This document shows positions 16,750 through 25,404 of a DNA stretch of 64,000 bases, piece after piece. Numbering within the stretch: the stretch's first letter is position 1; the number at the start of each line of letters is the position of its first letter. The position numbers were made by a program, and so were the translations under genes. The stretch comes from Brevibacterium oceani (GTDB taxonomy: Bacteria > Actinomycetota > Actinomycetes > Actinomycetales > Brevibacteriaceae): contig NZ_JABKDE010000002.1 of the NCBI RefSeq assembly GCF_013623835.1, positions 1-64,000 of the forward strand. The letters are read 5' to 3'. The notes beneath the pieces are model-generated. The model had not been told where the DNA came from. It did not search any database and was given only the letters and a program-made list of their open reading frames with translations.

Positions 16750-18581
16750 GCAGGCTCGTCCGAGTCCTCGCCTCAACGGCGCTGCTCGTCTCGATCATCA
16801 CTCTGCTGACCCGACTCGTCGGGTTCCTCCGCTGGTTGGTGTTCTCTCCGACCGTCGGCGCCGGTACCGTCGGCACCGCCTACCAGAGTGCGAACCAGGT
16901 CCCGAACATCCTCTTCGAGGTCGTCGCAGGTGGAGCCCTTGCTGGGGCTGTCATCCCGCTGCTTGCGATCCCGCTGGCCCGCGCGGATCGGGACACTGCT
17001 GGACGGATCGCCTCAGGACTGCTGACCTGGGCGGTGTCGGTGACCCTGCCCCTGTCGATCCTGCTCGCGGTCTTCGCCGAACCCATCGCGAGCCTCCTCG
17101 TCGACGCGAAGTCCACCGATACCGAGCTCCACGCGACCGCGCAGCTGCTGCTGATGTTCTCCCCGCAGCTCGTCCTCTACGGCATCGGCGCAGTGCTCAC
17201 GGGTGTACTCCAAGCGCACCGAAAGTTCCTCTGGCCGGCCTTCGCCCCGCTGCTGTCCAGTCTCGTCGTCATCGGCTGCTATATCGCCTACAGCGCCGTC
17301 GGCGGCAATGATGATACGTGGCAGACACACCTCGGCTGGCTGGGCTGGGGCACCACTCTCGGCGTTGCCGCACTGGCCCTGCCCTTGGCACTGCCGATGT
17401 CAACGACCGGCCTCAAGCTGCGTCCCACCTACTCGTTCCCTCCCGGAGTCGGCCGCCGTGCCCTTCGTCTCGCCGGCGCCGGAATGGCGGCCCTGCTCGC
17501 ACAGCAGGCAGCGGTGCTTGCCACCCTGACTCTGTCGAATCATTCGGGCGGCAAAGGCACCTTCGTTCTCTTCAGCTACATCAACGCCGTCTACCTCCTG
17601 CCGTATGCGGTTCTCGCTGTACCGGTGGCCACCGTGATGTTCCCGACCCTGTCGACCTGGGTCGGGCGGTCCACCGACCCAGAAGCGACCGAGCATGACC
17701 GTGCCGAGGCAGGAACTCGACTGCGCGCCGTGACGTCGACGACGACCGCCCTGATTCTCACCATCGGCGGACTCGGGGCGGTCATCCTGCTCTCTGCCGC
17801 CGGGCCCCTGCAGATCTTCTTCACCGCGATCGACGCGGCCAAGGACGTCGCCTCTGTGCCCTTCGACTCGATGGCCCGCGCCATCATGGTCATGGCCCTG
17901 GCCGTGCCCGGTTGGTCGTTCGTCGCCTGGGGCACCCGCGTCTTCTACGCCGTGGAGCGCTCACGCCATTCTGCAGTGGCCACGACCACCGGGTGGATCC
18001 TCGTCATCGTCGGCATGATCCTCGCCATCCTCATCACTGACGCCAACGGTGACCCCGGCCTGACGCTGGTCGCCATCTGCTGCGGCTACGTGCTCGGGAT
18101 GACGGTGGCCGGCGGCTTCCTGCTCGTGTCCATCCGTCGCGTGCTCGGCCCCACTGGCATCGCCAGGGTCGGTCGGCGCGGTCTGCTCGCTCTCGGCGCG
18201 GCCGGCGTTGCTGGTGCCGCCGGCATCGTCACCTCGCAGTGGCTCGGCGGACTGCTCGACAATTCGGCATCCTCGGCGGTCATCGCCGGAGTCGTCGCCG
18301 CGCTGCTCGGCTGCGTGATCTTCGGAGCCATCGTCCTCGTCATCGACCATGGTTTCCTCGGAGAGATCCGTGGGCTGCTCGCCGACCGCAACCGCGGTGA
18401 CGGCGGACAGAACCCCGTGACCGAAGAGGGCACAGACATCGCGCAGCACCCCGTCGCTGAACCGGGGACAGGCACCGTCATGGAACGCGGGACAGGAACC
18501 GGCAGAGAATCTGTGACAGAGCCCGGGACAGACTTCGTCCAGAACCCCCACACCCGAGACGACAGGGAGGAAGACTCATGA
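16746..18581 (+). CDS. murJ: MurJ/MviN-family lipid flippase
   Basis: 611 aa polytopic membrane protein of the MVF superfamily, with about 14 hydrophobic segments. The N-terminus SIITLLTRLVGFLRWLVFSP and QVPNILFEVVAGGALAGAVIP are typical of MurJ, which flips lipid II. GTG 16746 overlaps the previous stop by 4 nt; the open frame extends further upstream but only as antisense-like residues. The last ~60 residues are a hydrophilic repeat tail (variants of EPGTGT and ERGTGT), absent from ordinary MurJ. In mycobacteria the MurJ homologue has a large C-terminal extension that is phosphorylated, so a regulatory tail is possible here. Actinobacteria often have another murJ elsewhere. Confidence 0.85.
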   Translation: MSRLVRVLASTALLVSIITLLTRLVGFLRWLVFSPTVGAGTVGTAYQSANQVPNILFEVVAGGALAGAVIPLLAIPLARADRDTAGRIASGLLTWAVSVTLPLSILLAVFAEPIASLLVDAKSTDTELHATAQLLLMFSPQLVLYGIGAVLTGVLQAHRKFLWPAFAPLLSSLVVIGCYIAYSAVGGNDDTWQTHLGWLGWGTTLGVAALALPLALPMSTTGLKLRPTYSFPPGVGRRALRLAGAGMAALLAQQAAVLATLTLSNHSGGKGTFVLFSYINAVYLLPYAVLAVPVATVMFPTLSTWVGRSTDPEATEHDRAEAGTRLRAVTSTTTALILTIGGLGAVILLSAAGPLQIFFTAIDAAKDVASVPFDSMARAIMVMALAVPGWSFVAWGTRVFYAVERSRHSAVATTTGWILVIVGMILAILITDANGDPGLTLVAICCGYVLGMTVAGGFLLVSIRRVLGPTGIARVGRRGLLALGAAGVAGAAGIVTSQWLGGLLDNSASSAVIAGVVAALLGCVIFGAIVLVIDHGFLGEIRGLLADRNRGDGGQNPVTEEGTDIAQHPVAEPGTGTVMERGTGTGRESVTEPGTDFVQNPHTRDDREEDS

Positions 18582-19792
18582 GGATCGTCTTCGTCATCGG
18601 CACCTCCACCGGGGGAGTCGGCACCCATGTCAGGGCCCTGGCCCGCGAGCTGACCGCCGCCGGGCACGAGATCGGCGTCATCGGCCCCGCCGCCACCGAC
18701 GAACACTTCGGGTTCTCACTGCTGCCGGGAGTCCGCTTCGCCGTCCTCGAACTCGGCACCGGCATCGGGGTCGGCGACGCCGCCCTCGTCCGCCGCCAAC
18801 GCACCCTGCTGCGCAGCTTCGCCCCCGACATCGTCCACGCCCACGGATTCCGCGCCGGGCTCATCACCCTCCTGACCGTGCGCACACTGCGCACCCGCCC
18901 CCGATTCGTCCTCAGCCTGCACAACCAGGCCAGCGGGCAGGGCATGCGCGGCAAGGTGGAAACACAGGTGGAGACGATGCTCGCCCGCGGCGCCGACCTC
19001 GTGCTCGGCGCGAGCACCGACCTCGTCGACCGGGCGCGACAGCTGGGTGCGAACGACGCCCGTTTCCTGCCGGCCGCGGCCCCGCAGGTCGAGCAGATCC
19101 CCGCCGCGGCGGCCGCCGCCACCCGTGCGACGCTCGCCGCCGACTTCGGCTTCGACGAAGGAGCCCTCATCGTCCTCGCCGTCGGACGCGTGGCACCGCA
19201 GAAGAACTACCCGATGCTCATCCGCGCCCTCGGCCGGCTCGGGGAGAGGGACGGCGCTCTCGGCCGCCTCGGCGAAGGGGAGGCGATACCCGCGACCGGA
19301 CGGTCCGACGAACGGTCGCAGGCTGCCTCGGTGGTCGTGCTCATCGCCGGCGCCGCCGACGAATCGGTGCTCAACGAGGTCCGCACACAATACGACCGGC
19401 TCAGCGCCGCCTCGGCGATCCCTGACCTGCACTTCCTCGGCGCCCGCGACGACGTGGCCGCGCTCGCCGCGGCAGCCGACGTCTACGTGCTCACGAGCGT
19501 GTGGGAGGCTCGCGCCCTCGTGCTGCAGGAGGCACTGAAAGCGGGCAAGGCGATCGTCGCCACCGCCACCGGCGGCACGCCCGAACTCGTCGGCGATGCG
19601 GGCATCGTCGTCGATGACGACGACGACCGGGCCCTTGCCGAAGCCGTCGCCGAACTCGCCGTCGACCCCGCCCGCCGAGCCGAACTCGGCCGCCGCGCAG
19701 TGGCACGGGGAGCCGAGCTTCCCGATGAACGAGAAGTCGCCGAAGAACTCGTGGGCATTTACACGGAACTCGGACCCGCCCAGGTAGGCTAG
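18578..19792 (+). CDS. GT4-family glycosyltransferase
   Basis: 404 aa. The N-terminal Rossmann domain begins MRIVFVIGTSTGGVGTHVRA, and DIVHAHGFRAGL is the acceptor-side His motif. The C-terminal domain has VLAVGRVAPQKNYPMLIRAL and AADVYVLTSVWEARALVLQEAL (the EX7E-type region) before GGTPELVGDAGIVV. This is a GT-B retaining transferase; sugar and acceptor are unknown. A Gly/Glu-rich insertion of about 35 residues at 220-255 splits the second domain. ATG 18578 overlaps the murJ stop (ATGA), linking it to the envelope cluster. Confidence 0.85.
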   Translation: MRIVFVIGTSTGGVGTHVRALARELTAAGHEIGVIGPAATDEHFGFSLLPGVRFAVLELGTGIGVGDAALVRRQRTLLRSFAPDIVHAHGFRAGLITLLTVRTLRTRPRFVLSLHNQASGQGMRGKVETQVETMLARGADLVLGASTDLVDRARQLGANDARFLPAAAPQVEQIPAAAAAATRATLAADFGFDEGALIVLAVGRVAPQKNYPMLIRALGRLGERDGALGRLGEGEAIPATGRSDERSQAASVVVLIAGAADESVLNEVRTQYDRLSAASAIPDLHFLGARDDVAALAAAADVYVLTSVWEARALVLQEALKAGKAIVATATGGTPELVGDAGIVVDDDDDRALAEAVAELAVDPARRAELGRRAVARGAELPDEREVAEELVGIYTELGPAQVG

Positions 19793-19838
19793 AACCAGCG
19801 TCGAACGAGAGCGTCGAACGAAAGAAGAGGATGAGGAA

Positions 19839-20987
19839 ATGAGCGAATCCGGCGAGGTCAGAACACTGAGCGCAGACACGAGGATTCTGCACGTGCTCGC
19901 CGAAACCTCGGGGCCGGTCGTCGAAGTGGCGAAGCTCGCCGTGCTCGGTCATCTCAAGGCCGGGTACAAGGTCGCCGTCGCCGCCCACCGGTCACTGCTC
20001 GGCACGTTCGGAGTCCCCGAGGAACTGTCCGGCGAATTCCGAGAGATCGAACTCGCGGCACGCCGACGCTTCACGATGGCAGACCCGAACACCGCCTTCA
20101 CTCTTCACAAGTACTACCAGCACGTCGACGTCGTCCACGCGCACGGACTGCACGCGGCCACCCTTGCCGGGCTCGCCTTCACCGGACTGCCCGCCCGCCT
20201 GCACCCGAAGGTCGTCGCCACGATCGAATCCTTCGACTCCGCGAACGTCATCGAGAAGACCGGGGCCGAAATCGTCGGCCGCACGGCCACCGCAGTGCTC
20301 GGCACCACCGAACCCGTCGTCGACTACTTCGGCGGGAAGGTGCCGATCGTCGAACGCGCCGAACTCGTCCACCCCGACATCGACGTCGACCTCACGGTGC
20401 GCACCCCACGCGCCGAGGTCCGCAGCGAACTCGGCATCGGCGAGGGCACCTGGATGATCGCCAGCCCCATCGCCCTGCGCGACCACACGGCACTGGCGAC
20501 CGTCCTCGACGCCGCCGACCAGATCAACCAGCGCCGCCCCGACCGCAAGGTCGTCACGGTGCTCACCGGCACCGGCAAGGATCGGTCGACGATCGCGCGG
20601 GAGTTCTCCGACCGCGGCGTCATCGTCGCACCGGCCGGCGACCTCGTCGATGTGGCCGCCGCGGCTGACCTCGTCATCGCCAGCGAGACGATGACCGGGC
20701 TTTCGCATGAGGACCTCATGCAGCTGTCGAAGCCCGCCGTCTTCATCGGCAGCGAACGCCGCGCCGGCATCTGGGGTGAGGCCGCGAAGGGTGTGGCCGC
20801 CGACGACACGGACGGACTGCTGAGTGAGATCAATCATCTTCTCGACGACCCGGCCGGACGCGGCACCTCCGCGGTGGCCGCGAAGAAGCGGGTCATCGAC
20901 GTCAACAACGGGGCCGCGATCTCGACGACCCTGCTCGATCTCTACGCGGAAGCCGAATCGGCCTCGGATTCGTCGGCCGGACTTTGA
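19839..20987 (+). CDS. glycosyltransferase-like protein, degenerate GT4
   Basis: 382 aa with the two-domain layout of GT-B enzymes. [20 protein letters not shown] begins the first domain and [19 protein letters not shown] is its His motif. [18 protein letters not shown], the position of the second nucleotide-binding loop, and [20 protein letters not shown] follow. The usual EX7E motif is not clear, so catalysis is uncertain. It may act with the adjacent GT4 enzyme. ATG 19839 follows GAGGATGAGGA. The leader holds an 11-nt direct repeat, GCGTCGAACGA, at about 19798-19821. Confidence 0.7.
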   Translation: MSESGEVRTLSADTRILHVLAETSGPVVEVAKLAVLGHLKAGYKVAVAAHRSLLGTFGVPEELSGEFREIELAARRRFTMADPNTAFTLHKYYQHVDVVHAHGLHAATLAGLAFTGLPARLHPKVVATIESFDSANVIEKTGAEIVGRTATAVLGTTEPVVDYFGGKVPIVERAELVHPDIDVDLTVRTPRAEVRSELGIGEGTWMIASPIALRDHTALATVLDAADQINQRRPDRKVVTVLTGTGKDRSTIAREFSDRGVIVAPAGDLVDVAAAADLVIASETMTGLSHEDLMQLSKPAVFIGSERRAGIWGEAAKGVAADDTDGLLSEINHLLDDPAGRGTSAVAAKKRVIDVNNGAAISTTLLDLYAEAESASDSSAGL

Positions 20988-20993
20988 TAGAAT
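20988..20993 (+). promoter_or_regulatory. -10 box TAGAAT just before pyrG
   Basis: TAGAAT lies 8 nt before GTG 21002 and overlaps the stop of the upstream gene. The predicted transcription start falls on or next to the start codon, implying a leaderless or near-leaderless pyrG mRNA. No Shine-Dalgarno sequence precedes GTG 21002. No good -35 hexamer is visible. Confidence 0.5.
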
Positions 20994-21001
20994 CAAATCC
21001 C

Positions 21002-22663
21002 GTGGTGAATCGAACTGGCCCAGGCGGCACACATACGGCAAAGCACATCTTCGTCACGGGAGGCGTCGCCTCTTCGTTGGGCAAGGGACTGACGGCCTCG
21101 AGCCTCGGGCACCTGCTCACCCAGCGCGGCCTCACGGTCGCCATGCAGAAGCTGGATCCCTACCTCAATGTGGATCCCGGCACGATGAATCCCTTCCAAC
21201 ACGGTGAGGTCTTCGTCACCGAGGACGGCGCCGAGACCGACCTCGACATCGGCCACTACGAGCGCTTCCTCGACAACGACCTCGACGGAGCCGCGAACGT
21301 CACGACCGGTCAGGTCTACTCCTCGGTCATCGCGAAGGAACGCCGCGGTGCCTACCTCGGCGACACCGTGCAGGTCATCCCGCACATCACCGATGAGATC
21401 AAGGCGCGGATGCGTACGCAGGCCGAACGCCCCGAGGCGGACCGTCCCGACGTCATCATCACCGAGATCGGCGGCACCGTCGGCGACATCGAATCCCAGC
21501 CCTTCCTCGAGGCGGCCCGCCAGGTCCGCCACGACATCGGCCGGGACAATGTGTTCTTCATCCACGTCTCCCTCGTGCCCTACCTCGGGCCCTCCGGAGA
21601 GCTGAAGACGAAGCCGACCCAGCACTCGGTGGCCACACTGCGCTCGATCGGCATCCAGCCCGATGCGATCGTGTTGCGCTCCGACCGCGAACTGCCGGAC
21701 TCGATCCGGTCGAAGATCGCCGGCGCCTGCGACGTCGAGACCGACGCCGTCGTCTCCTGCGTCGACGCCCCGAGCATCTACGACATCCCGAAGGTCCTCC
21801 ACGACGGCGGCCTCGACGTGTTCGTCATCCGCTCCCTCAACCTGCCCTTCCGCGACGTCGACTGGACGAAGTGGGACCGGGTGCTCGAACGCGTGCACAA
21901 CCCGTCCCGCGAGGTCACGATCGGCATCGTCGGCAAATACATCGACCTGCCCGATGCCTACCTGTCGGTGACCGAGGCACTGCGTCACGGCGGCTTCGCC
22001 AACGACGCGAAGGTCAAGGTCCGCTGGATCCAGTCCGATGAGTGCGACACTCCCGCCGGTGCGGAGAAGGCCCTGGCCGGTCTCGACGCGATCTGCGTGC
22101 CCGGCGGCTTCGGCATCCGCGGCATCGAGGGCAAGCTCGGCGCCCTCGAATACACCCGCACCCACAACATCCCGACCCTCGGCCTGTGCCTGGGCCTGCA
22201 GTGCATGGTCATCGAGTATGCACGCAACGTCGCCGGCATCGCGGACGCCTCGTCCTCCGAGTTCGACCCGGAGACGACCGTCCCGGTGATCGCGACCATG
22301 GCCGAGCAGCTCTCCATCGTCGAAGGCGAAGGCGACCTCGGCGGCACCATGCGCTTGGGCACCTACGAGGCGAAGCTGACCGAAGGCAGCGTCGTCGCCG
22401 GAGTCTACGGCGATACGACGATCAGCGAACGCCACCGCCACCGCTACGAGGTCAACAACGCCTACCGCGATGAGCTCGCCGAGGCGGGGCTGTCCTTCTC
22501 CGGCACCTCGCCCAATGGTGAGCTCGTCGAGTTCGTCGAACTGGACCAGGAGACGCACCCGTTCTACGTCTCGACGCAGGCTCACCCCGAGCTGAAGTCG
22601 CGTCCGACCTCACCGCACCCGTTGTTCGCGGGGCTCGTCGCCGCCGCGCTCAAGCGTCAGTGA
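21002..22663 (+). CDS. pyrG: CTP synthase
   Basis: 553 aa, converting UTP to CTP with glutamine. The synthetase domain starts [20 protein letters not shown] and has [20 protein letters not shown] and [20 protein letters not shown]. The C-terminal class I amidotransferase domain has [14 protein letters not shown] with the nucleophile Cys and [22 protein letters not shown] [11 protein letters not shown] with His-Glu. GTG 21002 (or the adjacent GTG 21005) is preferred over TTG 20984, which lies inside the upstream gene and the -10 region. The gene order steA-steB-(insert)-pyrG-Nudix-xerD matches Rv1697-Rv1701. Confidence 0.97.
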   Translation: MVNRTGPGGTHTAKHIFVTGGVASSLGKGLTASSLGHLLTQRGLTVAMQKLDPYLNVDPGTMNPFQHGEVFVTEDGAETDLDIGHYERFLDNDLDGAANVTTGQVYSSVIAKERRGAYLGDTVQVIPHITDEIKARMRTQAERPEADRPDVIITEIGGTVGDIESQPFLEAARQVRHDIGRDNVFFIHVSLVPYLGPSGELKTKPTQHSVATLRSIGIQPDAIVLRSDRELPDSIRSKIAGACDVETDAVVSCVDAPSIYDIPKVLHDGGLDVFVIRSLNLPFRDVDWTKWDRVLERVHNPSREVTIGIVGKYIDLPDAYLSVTEALRHGGFANDAKVKVRWIQSDECDTPAGAEKALAGLDAICVPGGFGIRGIEGKLGALEYTRTHNIPTLGLCLGLQCMVIEYARNVAGIADASSSEFDPETTVPVIATMAEQLSIVEGEGDLGGTMRLGTYEAKLTEGSVVAGVYGDTTISERHRHRYEVNNAYRDELAEAGLSFSGTSPNGELVEFVELDQETHPFYVSTQAHPELKSRPTSPHPLFAGLVAAALKRQ

Positions 22664-22717
22664 CACCTGAGTTCAGGGGCCGATGACCAGTGCTCACGGA
22701 CCGATGACCACCTGATG

Positions 22718-22757
22718 CGGCGAATGCCGTCGGCCGATGCGCCGGCGGCATTCGCCG
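22718..22757 (+). terminator. 12-bp hairpin between pyrG and Nudix gene
   Basis: A perfect 12-bp inverted repeat (CGGCGAATGCCG / CGGCATTCGCCG) with a 16-nt loop begins 55 nt after the pyrG stop. There is no T run. It ends 18 nt before the GGAGG of the next gene, so it could be a weak terminator or an attenuating leader structure. Confidence 0.55.
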
Positions 22758-22786
22758 ATTCACCACCGACTGCTTGGAGGCAGCAG

Positions 22787-23542
22787 ATGAGCGAACTGCA
22801 CGACGAACCGTACGACCCGAGAATCACCTCATCCGAGGTCGCCTACCACGGTGCCGTCTGGGACATCCGACGCGAGACCTTCGATCTGCCCGAAGCCCCC
22901 GGACTCGTCCGCGACCTCATGGCCCACACCGGTGCCGTCGGCGTGGCCGTCGTCGACGATCAACAGCGGATCCTGCTCGTCCAGCAGTACCGGCACCCGG
23001 TGCGGGCGCGCCTGTGGGAGGTCCCGGCCGGCCTCCTCGACGTCCCCGGTGAGGACCCGTGGGACGCAGCCAAACGCGAACTCGTCGAGGAGGCCGACCT
23101 CACGGCCGATCGCTGGGAGGTCCTCAGCGACTCCTGCCTGACTCCCGGCGGCAGCAGCGAGACGATGCGCCTCTACCTCGCCCGCGGCCTGCACGAGGTG
23201 CCCGAAGCCGACCGGCATCAGCGCAGCGAAGAGGAAGCCGGATTCCGCTTCCGCTGGGTGAGCATCGACGAGGCCCTCGACGCCGTCGTCGAGGGGCGGG
23301 TGACGAATGCGATCGCACAGCTGGCGATCCTCCAGGTCTCCCGGATCCTCCGCGCCGAGGCGGCCGGGACTCCCGTGCAGCTGCGCGCTGTCGACTCGCC
23401 CAGGCGCCTCGTCGACGGCCGCCCCGACTTCGGCCGCGGAGCCGAGGTCGACACGACCGGGCCGGCTGCGGACGGAGCGGACGCGAACGCGGCGGCGCCA
23501 GGGGATGCAGTCGCCGGGCCGGCCCGTCTCGGCGAGGACTGA
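22787..23542 (+). CDS. Nudix hydrolase, ADP-ribose pyrophosphatase type (Rv1700-like)
   Basis: 251 aa. The Nudix box spans GLLDVPGEDPWDAAKREL continuing VEEADL. It keeps the R-E and E-E metal-binding residues but has Asp where the consensus has Gly (EEADL for EExGL). The upstream QQYRHPVRARLWEVPAGLLD is typical of ADP-ribose pyrophosphatases. ATG 22787 follows GGAGG with 6-nt spacing. The last ~50 residues are Gly/Ala/Asp-rich and disordered, an extension beyond the usual ~205 aa family length. It probably removes ADP-ribose in the cytoplasm. Confidence 0.85.
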   Translation: MSELHDEPYDPRITSSEVAYHGAVWDIRRETFDLPEAPGLVRDLMAHTGAVGVAVVDDQQRILLVQQYRHPVRARLWEVPAGLLDVPGEDPWDAAKRELVEEADLTADRWEVLSDSCLTPGGSSETMRLYLARGLHEVPEADRHQRSEEEAGFRFRWVSIDEALDAVVEGRVTNAIAQLAILQVSRILRAEAAGTPVQLRAVDSPRRLVDGRPDFGRGAEVDTTGPAADGADANAAAPGDAVAGPARLGED

Positions 23543-23548
23543 TACCGC

Positions 23549-24499
23549 GTGGCTCGGCACGGGGCCGAACTGCTGCCGGCTGATCAGCCCGAAGGGCTGC
23601 GCCGCAGATTCGAGTCGTACCTGAACTCCCTGCGCTTCGAACGGGGCCTGTCGCGGAACTCCATCGACGCCTACGCCCGGGACCTCGCCCGGTACGGAAC
23701 CTGGCTGACCGAGGAGGGGATCGGCAGCCTCGGCGAGGTGGAACGGGCCACGGTCGAAGGCTACGCACTGCATCTGCTCGATTCGGGACTCGCACCGCGG
23801 AGTCGAGCGCGTGCGCTGGTGGCGGTGCGGCGATTCCACACTTTCGCCGCCTCAGAGAACCTCACGCCCACGGATCCGGCCTCCGAGGTCAGCCCGCCGC
23901 AGGAGGGCCTGCGGCTGCCCAAAGCGCTCGGCCTCGATGACATCGAGGCGATTCTGGCGACCACTGCAGGGGAGGAGCCGGCACAGATCAGGGCCGCAGC
24001 CCTCCTCGAACTCCTCTACGCCACGGGTGCCCGGATCTCCGAGGCGGTCGGGGTCGACCTCGACGACGTCGATCTCGACTCCGGGCTCGTCCGCCTCTAC
24101 GGCAAGGGCGGGAAGGAGAGGATCGTGCCCTTCGGCTCGCACGCGGCCCGCGCCTTGGGTGCCTGGGTGTCCCGGGTGCGGCCGTCGATGGCGGCGAAGG
24201 CGAAGTCGTCCGCGCCTGCGGGTGCGCTGTTCCTCAATGCGCGCGGAACCCGACTCTCCCGGGTCTCGGCGTGGCAGATCGTCAAGGACGCGGCCGAAGC
24301 GGCGAAGATCGGGGCCGAGGTCTCCCCGCACACATTCAGACATTCGTTCGCCACGCATCTGCTCGAGGGCGGGGCGGACATCCGCGTCGTCCAGGAGCTG
24401 CTCGGGCACGCCTCGGTGACGACGACGCAGATCTATACGAAGGTCTCCGAGGAGACACTGCGGGAAGTGTACGCGACCTCGCACCCCCGGGCGCGGTAG
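23549..24499 (+). CDS. xerD: tyrosine recombinase XerD
   Basis: 316 aa. A SAM-like N-terminal core-binding domain ([20 protein letters not shown]) precedes the catalytic domain. The tetrad and partners are visible: Arg in [12 protein letters not shown], Lys in [12 protein letters not shown], His-Arg in [15 protein letters not shown], His in [16 protein letters not shown] and the nucleophile Tyr in the same segment. It is full length for chromosome-dimer-resolving XerD. GTG 23549 starts 6 nt after the Nudix stop. Synteny with Rv1701 supports a housekeeping role rather than a phage integrase. Confidence 0.93.
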   Translation: MARHGAELLPADQPEGLRRRFESYLNSLRFERGLSRNSIDAYARDLARYGTWLTEEGIGSLGEVERATVEGYALHLLDSGLAPRSRARALVAVRRFHTFAASENLTPTDPASEVSPPQEGLRLPKALGLDDIEAILATTAGEEPAQIRAAALLELLYATGARISEAVGVDLDDVDLDSGLVRLYGKGGKERIVPFGSHAARALGAWVSRVRPSMAAKAKSSAPAGALFLNARGTRLSRVSAWQIVKDAAEAAKIGAEVSPHTFRHSFATHLLEGGADIRVVQELLGHASVTTTQIYTKVSEETLREVYATSHPRAR

Positions 24500-24537
24500 G
24501 GTTGGATCAAGAGCAACGAAAGGTGGCCGTCCGAGTG

Positions 24538-25404
24538 ATGAATACGCAAGAGGCGTTGGACATTCCCCAGCAGAGGACCGCGGGGCAGCCGCAGGATTTC
24601 CCGGAGCCGGCCCCGCTGGATTCGCATGGGCCCGCCCGCATCATCGCCATGGTCAACCAGAAGGGCGGCGTCGGGAAGACGACGTCGTCGATCAACCTCG
24701 GCGCGTCCCTGGCCGCGTACGGCCGGAAGATGCTGCTCGTCGACTTCGACCCGCAGGGTGCACTGTCGGTGGGACTCGGACTCAACCCGTATGACGTCGA
24801 CATCAGCGTGTACAACCTGCTGATGAACCCGCGTCTCGATCCGCATGAGGTCATCGTCGAAACGGACTTCGAGGACATCGACATCCTGCCGGCGAACATC
24901 GACCTCTCTGCCGCCGAGGTGCAGCTCGTCGGCGAGGTCGCCCGCGAACAGGTGCTCGCCCGGGCGCTGCAGAAGGTCGCCGACGAATACGACGTCATCC
25001 TCATCGACTGCCAGCCCTCGCTCGGGCTGCTCACCGTCAACGCGCTCACCGCCGCCCACGGGGTGGTCATTCCGCTCGAGACGGAGTTCTTCGCGCTGCG
25101 CGGCGTCGCCCTGCTCGTCGAGACGATCGAGAAGGTCCAGGACCGGCTCAATCCCTCGCTCGAGATCGACGGGATCCTCGCGACGATGTTCGACTCGCGC
25201 ACCCTGCACTCGAAAGAGGTGATGTCGCGGGTCACCGAGGCCTTCGGCGACAAGGTCTTCGAAACCGTCATCAACCGCACCGTGAAGTTCCCCGACGCCT
25301 CCGTGGCCGCCGAACCGATCACGAGCTTCGCACCCAAACACGCGGGCTCCGAGGCGTACCGGCGCCTGGCCCGGGAACTCATCGCCCGCGGAGGCGCACC
25401 CTGA
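24538..25404 (+). CDS. ParA-family ATPase (Soj-like, Rv1708 position)
   Basis: 288 aa from ATG 24538. The deviant Walker A is IAMVNQKGGVGKTTSSINLG, followed by MLLVDFDPQGALSVGLG and VILIDCQPSLGLLTVNALTA (Walker B). It is a MinD/ParA-type ATPase placed directly before scpA, not beside a parB, exactly as Rv1708 is. A role together with SMC-ScpAB in chromosome organisation is inferred from context. GTG 24535 and GTG 24523 are in-frame alternatives; GAAAGGTGG at 24518-24526 is the only ribosome-site candidate. The stop overlaps the scpA start. Confidence 0.88.
   Translation: MNTQEALDIPQQRTAGQPQDFPEPAPLDSHGPARIIAMVNQKGGVGKTTSSINLGASLAAYGRKMLLVDFDPQGALSVGLGLNPYDVDISVYNLLMNPRLDPHEVIVETDFEDIDILPANIDLSAAEVQLVGEVAREQVLARALQKVADEYDVILIDCQPSLGLLTVNALTAAHGVVIPLETEFFALRGVALLVETIEKVQDRLNPSLEIDGILATMFDSRTLHSKEVMSRVTEAFGDKVFETVINRTVKFPDASVAAEPITSFAPKHAGSEAYRRLARELIARGGAP
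25390..25403 (+). promoter_or_regulatory. ribosome site and CTG start of scpA
   Basis: GGAGG at 25390-25394 stands 6 nt before CTG 25401-25403, and the CTGA overlaps the ParA stop. This reproduces the ATGA/GTGA coupling used by almost every neighbour, with a non-canonical first codon. No ATG, GTG or TTG occurs in this frame between here and TTG 25587, which lies inside the conserved domain. Confidence 0.7.

Noticed and set aside
20984..21001. TTG start for pyrG overlapping the previous gene
   Set aside because: It lies in the predicted promoter and adds residues absent from CTP synthases; GTG 21002 fits better.
23549..24499. Phage or integrative-element integrase
   Set aside because: Sequence and synteny fit housekeeping XerD, and no att repeats or phage genes are nearby.
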